Part shown: in pieces, positions 21,154-32,865 of the stretch
How the letters are laid out: each line of letters begins with the position of its first letter
Position numbering within the stretch: the stretch's first letter is position 1
NCBI GenBank assembly: GCA_963662175.1
Contig: OY759218.1
Span: 50,723,427 to 50,787,426 of the forward strand
Direction: 5' to 3'
Source: Aradus depressus
Lineage: Eukaryota; Arthropoda; Insecta; Hemiptera; Aradidae
Length of the DNA stretch: 64,000 nt
The notes under the pieces: model-generated
The model's database searches: none
The model's input: only the letters and a program-made list of their open reading frames with translations
What the model was told of the DNA's origin: nothing
Position numbers and translations under genes: made by a program

Positions 21154-21673
21154 ATTATTTCACAGGTTGTAAAATAAAATGTAGTCTGACCTCTCATAGA
21201 TTTTATTGATATTTGATAGCCGGCTTTCGAGGTTGCCCTCATCATCAGGCAATCTGATAAAATAAGTTTGAAAATAACATAATAAAATGTTTTAATTAAT
21301 AAAACATTTAAACAAATTAAAATAAACGTGCATAAAAAACTATCTAAAAAACTAACAACTTTAACAATTTAAAATTTGATGGATGGGGACAGATATGTTA
21401 TTCCTACCCCCCATCTGTGTCACAACAGGAATAAATATCTGTCCCCATGCATGAAATTTTGAATTGTTAAAGTTGTTAGTTTTTTAGATACTTTTCTATG
21501 GACGTTTATTTAAATTTTTTTAAACATTTTATTTATTAAAACATGTTTATGTTATTTTCAAAATTATTCTACCAGACTGCGATGATGAGAGCAACCTCGA
21601 AAGCCGGCTATCAAATATCAATAAAATCTGTGAGAGGTCAGACTATATTTTATTTTACAACCTGTGAAATAAT
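21154..21673. mobile_element. 520-bp foldback element with near-complete inverted arms
   Basis: attatttcacaggttgtaaa at the left end is the complement of the right end (acaacctgtgaaataat). The arms, about 250 bp each, run to a short centre near 21400-21425. Each arm carries ATAGCCGGCTTTCGAGGTTG, which in the opposite sense is a hammerhead-like motif. The form resembles PLE terminal inverted repeats without the coding part. No ORF. Confidence 0.8.
21214..21252 (-). ncRNA. hammerhead-like motif in the foldback arm
   Basis: On the minus strand CTGATGA (21248-21242), helix II GAGG-GCAA-CCTC (21240-21229), GAA, then palindromic AGCCGGCT (21225-21218) followed by A. As in the PLE motif, a U sits between CTGATGA and helix II. 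The other arm (21573-21612) keeps helix II and the palindrome but has lost the CTGATGA match. Confidence 0.4.
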
Positions 21674-21824
21674 CACTTCTCACTACATCAGCCATCTTCA
21701 TTAAAATAACCATACTAAAAACTTGCAATATAGAATCACAAAAGATCATAAAACATTTTAAAACATTACCATTACATGTTGGCTATATTATTATTCTCAA
21801 TATTATGAAAGTTAGTACGAATAA

Positions 21825-21960
21825 ACAAATTTGGGGCGATTGAAAATTTAATAGGGGACATTTTTGGTAAGAACCAATGATTCGGTAGGACTAACCGTTT
21901 TCGCATAAATCATACATTATTTTGGTAGTTGTTTTTCCATATTTTGACCTTTTTAAAAAT
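21825..21960 (-). repeat. family C fragment
   Basis: gcgattgaaaatttaatagg, ttttggtaagaaccaat, taggactaaccgttttcgca. Confidence 0.75.
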
Positions 21961-21984
21961 CGTATACTTTAGCTCATGATTGGG

Positions 21985-22400
21985 ATCATGTCTTGACAAA
22001 GCAATTAATATACAAAGACATGCAACAATGATTGTGAAATGGTGTATTGATTGGAGAATAAAACTGAATGTCAGTAAATCTAAGATGAGTGAAATTCACC
22101 CTTAAAAGGAACATAATGAATGCACCAATGAACTTTAGTGGGCAGGTCATTCCTTAAGGGCAGACAACAATATCTCGGTTTAAATCTTAACCTGGTCACC
22201 TCATATCAACTCACTTCTAGTAAAAATAAAATACCGTATAAAGCAGCTTAAATTCCTATTGTCAGGGAAATCTAGTCTTCCACTTCGTCTCAAAAGCCTC
22301 ATCTACCTAACAGTGATACACTCCCAGCTGGGGAAGTTTATGGACTGATGTGATATTTCAAATAGGTATGCAAGACTGGTAAAACTATCCCAGGCCATCA
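21985..22400 (+). pseudogene. Jockey/CR1-type reverse transcriptase fragment
   Basis: Broken frames give QRHATMIVKWCIDWRIKLNV, TWSPHINSLLVKIKYRIKQL and LLSGKSSLPLRLKSLIYLTV, which correspond to the RT region after the YADD box (NxWRIKLNxxK, LTWxPHI, LLYKTLI). Stops and frameshifts are numerous, so it is old. Confidence 0.75.
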
Positions 22401-22403
22401 ATT

Positions 22404-22803
22404 TTAGAGTTCTTTCATAGGAATTGCTTTTCTCATATTGGTGTCTTGTTTTTCTATTTTTGGATCAATTTCATTCAATAGATATTCAAAACCTTCTGCT
22501 GACATTCTACAAAAATTTTCAAATTTTCCAGCAGGTTCTCTTTGTAAATCAAGCAGTAAATCTGAGGCATTGCACCTGAAACATTATACGTTTTTCTGTA
22601 GAAAATTTAAATTCTCTCTATGAATGGAATGTTCCTTACGTCATATTTAATTTTATTACTATTTACCTTTCTCTGGACTTATGTAGAGATAACATCCACC
22701 TCCTTCTTTTACGTATTCTACGTCTCATTTTTTGAATTAACAAATTGGAACAAGACAATTCCACCACTGCAATAGCAACAACATCAACTTCTTGCTCCGA
22801 CAT
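22404..22803 (-). pseudogene. PIF/Harbinger transposase, N-terminal exons
   Basis: Exon 1 (22803-22667) starts MSEQEVDVVAIAVVELSC and ends MRRRIRKRRRWMLSLHKSRE with a GTAAAT donor. Exon 2 (22575-22404) follows a TTTCAG acceptor and reads CNASDLLLDLQREPAGKFEN, FCRMSAEGFEYLLNEIDPKI, EKQDTNMRKAIPMKEL, then a stop. The spliced frame is continuous. The pattern LRxEPxxFxNFxRMSxExFxxLL..IxKxDTNMRxAIPxxERL is the N-terminal signature of Harbinger transposases. The DDE nuclease domain is missing at the truncation near 22400, so this is a dead fragment. Confidence 0.8.
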
Positions 22804-22809
22804 CAACTG

Positions 22810-23550
22810 GCCTACTCAAATGTTTCAGTTCAATAATCGGATCAAACATACACCACACCGTGTAGCAGAAACACTTCTCTCAACAACTGCCGAATCATTT
22901 GACTCAAACGTTTAAGTCAAGGTTCGACGCATCGTGTAGAGACGGTTTTACGGTCTGACATAGCCCCTATCGAGAGCTAAGATGTTTACACATAAAAAAA
23001 AAAAAAAAAAAAAGATGGGCGACGAGTAGACATGAAAGGCCGACCTAGCGATTGTCTCCGAGATGGGAAACGAGCTGATCAACTGATCTAAAGACTACCC
23101 AGCTAAAATTGATGGCTTCCCAACTTACAGCCAAGTACGCTTCAAACTAACTTTAAACCTCCCGAATTACCATATTCCAAGCTCCCATATACATCACGGG
23201 CCCAACTTTCACCAATCCCCACCCAAATCGAACGGGATTTCCATTACACAACATTACTCTATTTTTTAAAGTTCCATAAATCGTAAACAAAACATATAGT
23301 GTTTATATTACCTTTAGTGGTATAAGGAGATTTTGAATTCACAATAATATATTTTTCGGCAGCTATATTATACTCCCATTTTTTTTGTTTTTACAATCTA
23401 GCAAATATATTTATGTTTCAAAAAGACAACCCATCATACAAAACAATTTTTATTAAATTTCAAATTTCGATTTCGATAATACCGGAATCCTGAATAGTGA
23501 AAATACGAAGATATCTAGAAGTAGAGAGTATACATAATCAAAAACATCTA
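22810..23550. other. no recognised feature
   Basis: May include the 5' flank of the Harbinger copy. A run of A at 22989-23012. Otherwise nothing seen. Confidence 0.4.
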
Positions 23551-23555
23551 AAAAA

Positions 23556-23905
23556 AAGTCGTCGGTGAATCAACGAACTAATCTATTAACTTTTTGTTCC
23601 CCCTACAAAACCAGTCGATTGTTTGCGTTAATATTCAACAGTTGTCTTAAGTAGGGGCTTCTAAATCCACTAAATTTTGTGTCGATAAATTCATTATATT
23701 ATTTGGGTTTTTAAATTGAGGCCCCTCCCCTGAACCACATCTTCCCTTCAGCCAATATCGCTGAAATTTTACGTTATGTCCTCATTGGATTCTGACTTCA
23801 AATATGAAATTTCATGTTCGGAAAACATGAAACTCCGTTGAAAACTCCGCATTGAATTTTTGATACTTCTTATAGCTGGGGAAGTTATGCAGTAAATTTA
23901 ATTTA
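23556..23905 (-). repeat. family A, shortened copy with both ends
   Basis: gtcgtcggtgaatcaacgaa at the tail, one monomer, then the head jump at catgttcggaaaacatgaaa to cttcttatagctggggaagt. Confidence 0.8.
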
Positions 23906-24271
23906 ATGCAGTAAAGTAACGCAGAGAAAGTGAGAAATTATTAAGTAGACATAGTAATTAATATTAAAATATAATTTTAAAAATATGAATAATAGTAAAA
24001 TACTTGTGAAAAATAGATTCAAAGAATTTCCGTTTGCAAGAAAGTCAGTATTGACTGAGTGAATATCAAGGATGTTGACTCATTAAATATGTAAGTTACA
24101 TTGAAAATTGTTTTAAATTATGTTATTTGTATATTAAATTGACGAATATGATAAGAAGCTACTTATTGAATGTATAAAAAAAAAGTATTGATACTGATGA
24201 TTCGTTTGTATTTCGTCCTTGTCATTCCACTACCCAACAGGGTTTTCAGTTGCATGTATAATCATTAGGAT

Positions 24272-24420
24272 GCGAGGAGTATTGCGTAGGAGCCTCCCTC
24301 GACATGACGCAGACCTTTGATCGTGTCTGGTACCCCGAGCAACCCTTCAAACTGAAACACTACCTTCCCAGTACCTATTTCTTCGTCCTGAAATCCTACC
24401 TTGAATCTGAGTAGACTTTG
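24272..24420 (+). pseudogene. Jockey-type reverse transcriptase fragment next to the 74-bp satellite
   Basis: EEYCVGASLDMTQTFDRVWY with PEQPFKLKHYLPSTYFFVLK and SYLESE is the RT block with the first catalytic Asp (here LDMTQTFDRVW). A stop and changed residues make it dead. The next RT block continues as the first unit of the satellite. Confidence 0.8.
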
Positions 24421-25087
24421 AGTACTCAGAACTCATACCTTGCCGGTATCCTATATGGTAGTATTCTCTGTCTCATCCTTTACAATATATATAAAGTACT
24501 CAGAACTCATATCTTGCCGGGTATCCCATAGGGTAGTATTCTCTGTCTCATCCTTTACAATACATACACAGTACTCAGAACTCATATCTTGCCGGGTATC
24601 CCATAGAGTAGTATTCTCTGTCTCATCCTTTACAATACATACACAGTACTCAGCACTCATATCTTGCCGTATCCCATATGGTAGTATTCTCTGTCTCATC
24701 CTTTACAATATATATAAAGTACTCAGAACTCATATCTTGCCGTATCCCATAGGGTAGTCTTCTCTGTCTCATCCTTCACAATACATACACAGTACTCAGC
24801 ACTCATATCTTGCAGTATCCCATAGGGTAGTATTCTCTGTCTCATCCTTTACAATGCATACACAGTACTCAGAACTCATACCTTGCCGGTATCCCATGAG
24901 GTAGTATTCTCTGTCTCATCCTTTACAATACATACATAGTACTCAGAACTCATACCTTGCCGGTATCCCATAGGGTAGTATTACCTGTCTCATCCTTTAC
25001 AATACATACACAGTACTCAGAACTCATACCTTGCCGGGTATCCCATAGAGTAGTATTCTCTGTCTCATCCTTTACAATACATATATT
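24421..25087 (+). repeat. 74-bp satellite, nine units, made from an RT motif
   Basis: Unit starts gtactcagaactcat at 24422, 24496, 24571, 24646, 24719, 24792, 24865, 24939 and 25013. Each reads like QNSYLAGIPYGSILCLILYN, which is the GVPQGSxLGPxLYNIY block of Jockey-type RT. It continues the RT fragment at 24272-24420, so the satellite arose by local amplification inside a LINE copy. Confidence 0.9.
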
Positions 25088-25124
25088 GCCGACATTCCTA
25101 TTCATTCTTATCCGATGTGGCCGA

Positions 25125-25325
25125 AACAGAACTTTCTTCTACCATCCACGAAAGTCACTCTCAGAATTACGCTGAATGAACCAAAGAAAACTGCTCAAGT
25201 TAACACATTTCATTTTACCCAGTAACGCCAGTTTGAATGAATTTGAGAGGGAGGAGGGGGAAGGAGAGTGATCTGTAAAAAAGTGGTTGGTATAAGGAAG
25301 TCCTGCCCATCCCATATTTTTGATT
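25125..25325. repeat. family B palindrome, partly truncated
   Basis: ttcttctaccatccacgaaa, gtcactctcagaattacgct, ttacccagtaacgccagttt, agagtgatctgtaaaaaagt, ggttggtataaggaagtcct. Confidence 0.8.
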
Positions 25326-25539
25326 ATTGTCACGAACTGAGTCATTTATGTTTTTCAGTAGGTCATTTCATGTAGGTAATCATTGTTGATATATAATGGC
25401 CCGGGACAATTTTGTAACCTTAATAGTCGAACTTACTCAGAGAGATTGAGATTGAGTCAGTTCTTTTATGGACTAAGTTAGAGCACACTAGGACAGAAAG
25501 TGAGTAAGATGTAGTTTTATTTAGTGTTTATTTGAGCCA

Positions 25540-26305
25540 GTTTTCTAGTTACTTTCTTTTACTTATATTGTAAGGAATTATTATAATCAAGCGAAAATTC
25601 GAGATCGAGGTTTCAATGGAATTTTACGTTTCAAGGTCCCCTGAATACGTTTTGACTATTTTCGCGATGATGTCAGTGCGTTTATGTGATTGGAAAGTTG
25701 TGAGCTCTCTACCGCAAAAACGAATTGTAGCCATGAACTTAAAATTTAGAATAAAGGTCTCTCATGTACTACCTTAGTTTTGATTAGATTTTGGCAGAAA
25801 TCGGACGAAAATTGAGACCACTTTACTCCGGGGACTAAGTACATTTTTCATGATATCCCTTATATTTATGACCTAATCCAAAATCTCTTCTAATAAAAGT
25901 TGTAGAAAAAACTAAAATACATATGTTATGTAGAATATCATTTTTTTGTAGATCGTCCGGTTTTTTAGTTATATGCCGAAAATTGTCCTGAAATATAGTT
26001 TTGAAACACAAATTTTTAGACGTTTCCTTGATTTACCAAAAAACGTTTAGTCCTATCGAAAAATTGGTTCGCATAAAACACCAATTTCCAATCACTAATG
26101 TTTTCTTAGATTTGAACTGATGATATAACTTAAGTCGTATAAATTATAGCGCATCAAAGAATGAAAAATAAATTTCTGCAGGAAATATTCCAAAATATTA
26201 TTTAAATTGTATCGCCTTGCAACGATTTATAAATTTTTTTAAAAACTATTGACAGTTTATATGAAAAATTGTAAAAATGAATAAAAAATCAAATATATAT
26301 GATGT
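25540..26305 (+). repeat. family C, near full-length copy
   Basis: Best C copy: head (actttcttttacttatattg with its weak inverse), ttcgagatcgaggtttcaat, ggaattttacgtttcaaggt, gacatttttcgcgatgatgt-like text, ggcagaaatcggacgaaaat, tacatttttcatgatatccc, gttgtagaaaaaactaaaat, tttagacgtttccttgattt, gtcctatcgaaaaattggtt, and an AT-rich end near 26300 where a B palindrome begins. No coding capacity. Confidence 0.85.
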
Positions 26306-26317
26306 GGGCCATTACAG

Positions 26318-26597
26318 GAATATCTTATACCAACCACGCTAACAGATCACTCTCTCTCCCCCTCCCCCTTCTCAAATAATTTCATACTGGCATTACTGGT
26401 TATAAGAAAGTCATTCTCAGAATTAGGCTATAAATGGAACAAAAAAATACGGCTGACGTCAACTCATTACTTTCATATACCCAGTAATACCAGCATGAAA
26501 TGATCTTGAGAAGGGGGGTGGGAGAGAGTGATCTTTAAGCGTGGTTGGTATAACTTGTTGTAGTTGTAATGGCCGCCACATCACATATTTTTTTGGT
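26318..26597. repeat. family B palindrome, complete
   Basis: gatgtgggccattacaggaa, cttataccaaccacgctaac, agatcactctctctccccct, ttcatactggcattactggt, then the inverse arm agtaataccagcatgaaatg, ggagagagtgatct, gtggttggtataac, tggccgccacatcaca. Arms of about 110 bp with an inner part holding gaaacaaaga-like and ctgacgtcaactcatta. Confidence 0.85.
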
Positions 26598-26599
26598 TG

Positions 26600-29235
26600 T
26601 AAACTGACTTTTTAAAATGAAAGTTACGTTGTTTCTTTTGAACTAAAGTGATATTTTATTCGTTATATAAATACAGTGTGTTTTCTGCTTACATTTTGAA
26701 TTTTATTTTCGATTGGCCGGGTCATTAGGCCTGTACTAGTTGGAATAGTGAATAAAGAGATACTCACTTTAGTATAGATTTCTTATTAAGTTACTAATAG
26801 ACTCAGAAGTAAGAATTTCTGGGCATTATCAAAAAAAAATTATTATATATATGAGCAGGTTATTATTCAAGGAGACAAGCACATTTCAGCGTTATTAATT
26901 ATTAAACCAAGAAGTGCCGTAACACTTGCCACCACTCTAAGCTGTTTCGCTGGTTAGCTATGTACTCGTATTTCCTAGTCTGGGAAATATTCACGGAAAA
27001 GTTAACTTACTGTTATAAGAAAAATGATAGAGCACCCCTTCCAACCATGGAAAGGTCACTTTTCTAACGCACACGTCTCTTTCCCCCACTTTACTCAACC
27101 CTGCTTTCCAATCATGAACAGATCACACCGACATATTTCTTTAATATTTTTAACAATATTAAAGTTACCGAGTTCATTATTTTAACATCTTCCGTAGAAG
27201 TTTGAAGTTTGGGACTTAAGTTAAACAAGAAATTGATTAATTTTAACAGAACATTTCTTGATTAACTGAAACATTATCCCAGATTATTCCAGAGAAGCCA
27301 TTAGATTATTAATAACTTGAAATTTTGAGAGGGGGGATCTATACTTTCTTAGTTTTTACCCCTCCTTCCCGCCACCCCTCGCTCCACCTCATTCATTTAT
27401 AGTGAGGGGTCACACATTGAAGAAGTCCATAGATGAACAATAAATTGATGTGATGTAACCCCCATCCATCGACAACCAAATAGTCTCACCCCTCCAACTT
27501 TCGTTCCCTCACTTTATTAACAGAAGATTCAGAACAAACAGAAGATTTGACAAGATAAAAAGGGTTGGAGAAGATAGTTGTAACAATTTACTTTTTGTCG
27601 AGTAGATAATTCAGAACGCCCATTCAAAACACTGCACTAATTTAAGTCGCTGGTCTTGTGTGAGTCGTTTCGTGCGTATGTGAGGGTTCCAAGTCGGCCT
27701 TCTTGCGAGAGTTAATTCTCAATATTTCACTGAAGAGATATGAGGTTTTCAACTAATACTGTGGGCAGTTGTGAGAAGGCGGTGAAGGTGACTTGGCGGA
27801 AAACTGGAAAGAGTTAAGAAAAGCCTCATTGTTAAGCCGTTATTAAGATTGGCTAGGCCAAGGAACCCGCGATTAGGACACAAGAGTGTTGACCTGTAAA
27901 CAGGATATTTGACATTGTCAATGATAAACATTTCCGCACAACAAAGAATAAAGTGGAAGGAGATGCATCGTGGTCAGATTCTGGAACCTGGGACGGACGC
28001 TTGGACTTCTCTCCCTTCTTGTCATATCTTATTATCTGTCGTGAGTTCTGACATTTAAAATACATTCTCAAAGTAGTTATCAACAGCCTAATTTGTGTTA
28101 TCATTGAAACCCCCAAGAATTATCAAGTAACAAAGATAAGATCCCGGTTTGGTGAGTGAAGCACCATACCTAAATTAAAGTAAAGACATCATTCTTATTA
28201 TTTACAAGTTGTCTCTTCATCTCTTCTTCATACTCACCAATTTATATCGGGTAGGACGGGCTACATGGTAACCACCAGGCTTTCTACTGGTTGCCACCAT
28301 ATTCTACTCATCTGTTAGTAATCATCAGAAGTTATTAACCAACTATCATCTTACGAGGTACTACTGACTACCCTGCAACTCTACAAATAAATCATTATTT
28401 ACTCCTTTACGGCGCACACTATCCCTCAAAACTGCTCCAGGGGTTTATCCCAGCCAGGCACTGATTCTTTACATAAAATAAATCTTTAAATAAGAAATTT
28501 TAACTCAAAATGTGATAATGAACTATAAATAATTTTACTAAAATATCAAAGAGTACAGCTAAATTAAACAATGCAATAAAGTAAAAGAATAAACTAATAA
28601 CTGCTCAAGAACTAGAACTGGAATAAAGTGAAGAACTCTCACAGGCAGAATTAATAAATCCCCCCTCGTATTGGCTAACGCTTATAAGCCCCCTCCCTAC
28701 CCATAGAATCCCAGATGGTATGTTTCATCTGCCTCACTCCAAATCATCAAGATGAGTCGATGTGAATATTAGGCAAACCTGGTTGTCAAGTACAGTATCA
28801 ATGGAGAAACATGAGATCTCGTTTAGCCAACGGTAGAGGTTTACTGAAACATTACAGGTTTGGGTAACGAAATGATGAGTCATTACTGTTGGTGGTGAAG
28901 CCAGAGGAGGAGAGGCTGGGAAATAATAATAAGCGTGCCGTTGAAAGTAGAATGATTGATGTGTGGAACATTTAAATAGAACTGAAAGGTTGGGATGGAG
29001 TGAGGGAGCAAGTCTGGCTGTGTCAGTGATGCATGGAACACGGAACGTCTACTGACCCCCCACACCCCTTTGGACATCTCCCCCTCTCCTCCTTAACAGA
29101 TTACCAAATTGATTAATTTAGTCATCGATGAATAATCATTGGTAGGGTCGAAAAATGACTTTTAGTGTCATTTGGCTTCTGTAAAGTTTTGGAAAATGGA
29201 AAAGAAAAAATTGAAAAAAAAAAAAAAAGAAATAT
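26600..29235. other. 2.6 kb without recognised gene or family A/B/C copy
   Basis: Longest repeat-poor stretch of the centre. It holds one copy (about 27425-27560) of a repeat also at 29590-29712 (gatgtaatgtaac, cagaagatttgacaagataa). Short frames on the minus strand (27749-28116, 28883-29077) show no domain. A retroelement LTR or host DNA are both possible. Confidence 0.4.
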
Positions 29236-29237
29236 GA

Positions 29238-29522
29238 TGTGCCCATGACAGGACATTCTTATACTAACCACTTTCTACAGACTCTTTCCCCCCCCCCCCC
29301 CCCCCCCCCCCCCCCCTTCAAATTCATTTCATACTGACATTACTGGGTTTATGAAAGTAATGTGTTGGCAACAGCTGTTTTCTTTGCTTCACTGTACAGC
29401 GTAATTCTGAGAGTACCAGACAGATTTTATACTCAGTAGTGCCAGTATGAAATGGATTTGTGAAGGGGGAGGGAGAGCGATTTCCTCATAATTTTTGGTA
29501 TAAGAAAGTCCTGTTGGGAAAG
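29238..29522. repeat. family B palindrome with an expanded C-run
   Basis: gatgtgcccatgacaggaca, cttatactaaccactttcta, a run of 29 C at 29288-29316, ttcatactgacattactggg, cagtagtgccagtatgaaat, gtataagaaagtcctg. Confidence 0.85.
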
Positions 29523-29589
29523 CTGTGGAAGTGGCATATATAACAGAGAAGTGTGATAGATCACACATAGAGGGTTCTCTAGGTGATCA

Positions 29590-29712
29590 CTGCATTGATG
29601 TAATGTAACATCCTCATCCATCGGCAAATCAATTTACTCACCCCTCGTCTCCCTCTCCACTCACCACGCGCCTTACAATCTCAGACAAACAGAAGATTTG
29701 ACAAGATAAAAA
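29590..29712 (+). repeat. short repeat shared with 27425-27560
   Basis: tgatgtaatgtaacatcctc to acagaagatttgacaagata. Identity of the parent element unknown. Confidence 0.6.
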
Positions 29713-30345
29713 AATGTTCGTATCTAGAGCCGGGCTGATTAAACATGCTTGAAGGAGCTGTCTGTGGTAGGTGTGCAGCATTGCCAATACTTGCATGCCC
29801 TGCCTTCCATCCTTCCGCTATGGGATTCTGTATACAATGTTGTGTCCATGTATCCATTCCTTCGAGAATTATCGTGTTCACAGACACACACGAACATTTT
29901 TTTTATTCATTATTGGAATTTGGTGTCACAAAAGCAAGGTCACTTAGGTACTTCGTATAGCTGGAGATGTGAGATTCCGTGAACAACGTCAAACAATCAT
30001 TGGTTTCATATTGAAATTGAAATTAAATTAATATTTTGTATGCATGCCTGTAGCGTATGTTATATCTCTATTGTTAGCTGGTGCAATCTAATTCTCCGAA
30101 TGTGACGATTGCGAAACGCAGAGGCCGCTACCGTAGCCAGAGAGGCATTCCACGCCGGGATCCCCCTTCGCTCGGATGTTCTGGTCAGAAATTCAAAGTT
30201 TGAATTCTCACCGGAATTTCACGTTTTCCGGCCTCCTAATTCTAGAAAGGAGAAAAAATATATCATATCTGTCTGTGTGACTGTAAATACATCAGTGTGT
30301 GTGTCTGTGGACACGATAACTCCCGATAAAATGAATGATTATACA
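29713..30345. repeat. unassigned DNA with two family A head fragments
   Basis: 29848-29972 (-): gagaattatcgtgttcacag to cttcgtatagctggagatgt. 30185-30345 (+): ggaatttcacgttttccggc, ggacacgataactcccgata. The GC-richer piece 30090-30180 is not assigned. Confidence 0.6.
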
Positions 30346-30820
30346 AAACGTATTGCTTGTAGTGCATATCTGTATTCAACTAGTATATTTCAGTCAAATA
30401 GCTTCTGCATTTTCTACAGACAGACAAAGGAAGACTGGGTTCAAACAGGATTGGAATATTCGCTCGAAAGCCGGATAAAGCTATCAGTTAAAAAGCAATG
30501 GGATGTTGGTTAAAATGAGACTGGGATATTAGTTAAAAGAGATCTGGGATATAGGTTATTATAGGATTGGGATATAACCATAGTTGATAACCCATTAAGC
30601 AGAGGGGTCTCCCTGATATTCTATGCCGTTTCAAATGGTTACTAACTAGTAGAAGATGTTCCAGAACTACTAGAACACCTCTACTAAGTTTGTACGAATC
30701 AAATGTCATTGCTAATGCGGATTTCAAATCATTCGGTCAAACCTCAGTGTTGACATAAAGGACATTCCCTAGAATTCAAAGTTTTTTGACACCCAGAAAC
30801 CAAAAATAAAAAAAATAAAA
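30346..30820. other. no gene; weak 24-bp tandem at 30440-30590
   Basis: Variants of gactgggatattagttaaaa repeat about five times with much change. Nothing else seen. Confidence 0.5.
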
Positions 30821-30821
30821 A

Positions 30822-31537
30822 ATAATCGTCAGTGAATCACCGGCAATGTACTTCCCTAGAATGAATTATTCAATTAACTTTTCGCTCCTATAAATCCGGC
30901 TCCTAAATCCTCATACTAAATTTTGTGTCGAAAAATTCATATATGTATATAGGGTTTTAAATTGAGCCCCCTCCCCTAAACCCCCACTTCTTTTTAGCCG
31001 AAGTGGCTGAAATTTGACAGGTTATGTCCTCATTGGGTTTTACTTTAAATATGAAATTTCATGTCGAGACAGTCATTACATCGGCAGTTGGAGTATTTGA
31101 GTTGAGGCCTCCTCCCCCTTCTCTTCTGCCAATTCGGCGGAAAATTGATAATTGTCGTCCTTGTGTGGTTTTGAATTCATATATGAAATATTGTGTCGGT
31201 ACATTCATTCTATCGGCAGTAATTAGTGATTTTATGTTAAGCTTAATAATATTGGCTTAATAAGCCTAATCCCACCTTCCCTTCTGTCCATTTGGCTGAA
31301 ATAAAAAAAGGTGTCGTCGTTAGAGGGTTCTGGATTCACATATAAAATTTCGTGTCGATATATCCATTCTATGGGTAGTTATCGGTACCCTGTTCACAGA
31401 CACACAGCCAGTCAGACTTCTTATTTATATTAGGAAACTAGGGGTCGGACAACATGAAATTCCGTTGTAAACTACGCATCAAAATTTTCACCGAATACAT
31501 AACTTTCTCTATACTTCGTATAGCTGGGAAAGTAAAA
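30822..31537 (-). repeat. family A, full copy with three monomers
   Basis: cgtcagtgaatcaccggcaa at the tail, then monomers at about 30920, 31055 and 31190 (gtcgagacagtcattacatc, gtcggtacattcattctatc), head acatgaaattccgttgtaaa and ctatacttcgtatagctggg. 716 bp. Confidence 0.9.
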
Positions 31538-31540
31538 AAA

Positions 31541-31985
31541 GGTGATCTGGCATTTACAGGACTTTCTTATACCAACCACTTTTGTACATATCACTCTCCC
31601 TTCCCCTCTCAAATTCATATCATACTGGCTTTATTGGAAAGATGAAGGTCATGTGTTGGCCTCAGCTGTTTTCTTTGTTTCATTGTACAGCGAAATTCGG
31701 TGTGTGACTTTCTTATACCCAGTTATGTCAATATGAAACAGAATTTGAAAGGGGGAGGGAGAGTTAAATTAATGTACACTATATAAAAATATTTTCTACA
31801 TAAATATATTTTACATTCGTTAGGGCGCTACAACTTTGGTCGTGTTGGTTCTATATCAAATCTGAAGACACATAGCGATTGGAAATTTAATTGGGAACAT
31901 TAATTTTTCCATAGGACTCACCGTTTTTGCATCCATCGAGAAAAGCCTAAATAAATGGCTTTCAAAACGACATTTCAGGAGAATT
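31541..31985 (-). repeat. family B palindrome followed by family C
   Basis: 31541-31770: ggacttttctta-like start, cttataccaaccacttttgt, cttatacccagttatgtcaa, ggagggagagtt. 31780-31985: ttacattcgttagggcgcta, caaatctgaagacacatagc, acgacatttcaggag. Confidence 0.8.
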
Positions 31986-31989
31986 GTTG

Positions 31990-32635
31990 GATTATATTTG
32001 TATGTTGTGATGAGGTTATGTCGTAGAGGTGTTTCGTGTCGTGTTCGTACGCATCTGCGATATCGTCGTTGTTCAGGTACGAGCGTTACATTTTAATATT
32101 GTCTGTGGTTGGCTCGGTGTGGTAGTACAGTGTAGGGCTGCTTCATGCGCCTTCAGATCCCGGACAGACCACATTTTATAATCAAATTAATATTTAGTAG
32201 AAATGTGTTGAGTAGTAGGTATAATAAATTGTCGAGGAACGGATAATGTAAGTGAAAAGACACAATGAAGTCACATTTTACGTTTATTCTTACATTCTTT
32301 TGCCCATAATACTCGAAAGCTTTTAAGTAATGAGGAAACAAAAGTGTTAAAAAAAAAAATGAGAAAAGGTGGCGTCAAAGGTAAGAAAAGTGTAGCAAGC
32401 CTAGCCTGGTGTAGCAAAGAAAAGCAGAAATGGCTTTGAAGTTGAGCTATAGAGAAGAGCGCTCCGCAATACAGAAATACTTCAGGTAATGGGCCTTTAG
32501 CCTCAGTAAGCACGGCATTGTCCACAGGTCTTCTGTTTGTATCTAAGACAAGCAGCTTTACAGCCATTCCTATGTCCTGGTCCATGTTTCTAAATATTTT
32601 CTAAATTTAATTTTTAAGGACTATTATACACGAAT
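31990..32635. other. repeat-free stretch with one candidate exon
   Basis: No family A/B/C sequence. The candidate exon on the minus strand is listed separately. Confidence 0.4.
32471..32592 (-). CDS. candidate host exon, unrecognised protein
   Basis: On the minus strand, after an ATTTAG acceptor-like site (about 32593), the frame reads MDQDIGMAVKLLVLDTNRRP and VDNAVLTEAKGPLPE before a GTATTT donor-like site (about 32470). The residue mix is more protein-like than in neighbouring chance frames, and no TE family recognised here covers it. The open frame itself continues to 32271 with low-quality sequence. I do not recognise the protein. It may be a true exon or chance. Confidence 0.2.
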
Positions 32636-32865
32636 GAATCATTAAAGTTTTTGCTTTCTCTTTAAAACCAATGTACCGATTTGGTTAAAATTCAATAGGT
32701 GTCTAATCAGGGGCTTCTGAATAGCCATACTAAATTTCGTGTTGATTCGTTAGTTATTGGGTTTTATGAGTTGCGCCCCCTCCTCGTCTGATCCTCCCCT
32801 TCCCTTCGATTGATTTTATATCGTCCTTGTGGGGTTTTGGCTTACGTATGAAATGTCGTGCTGAT
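32636..32865 (-). repeat. family A, tail part
   Basis: tttttgctttctctttaaaa, ttctgaatagccatactaaa, cctcctcgtctgatcctccc, cgtccttgtggggttttggc. Confidence 0.75.

Noticed and set aside
24451..24757. Overlapping repetitive frames on both strands
   Set aside because: By-products of the 74-bp satellite; the original reading is the decayed RT motif.
24421..25087. CRISPR-like array
   Set aside because: Units are contiguous without unique spacers, and the setting is eukaryotic.
28220..28480. LTR of a retrotransposon
   Set aside because: Composition and length would fit, but no second copy, no TG..CA ends and no primer site could be shown.
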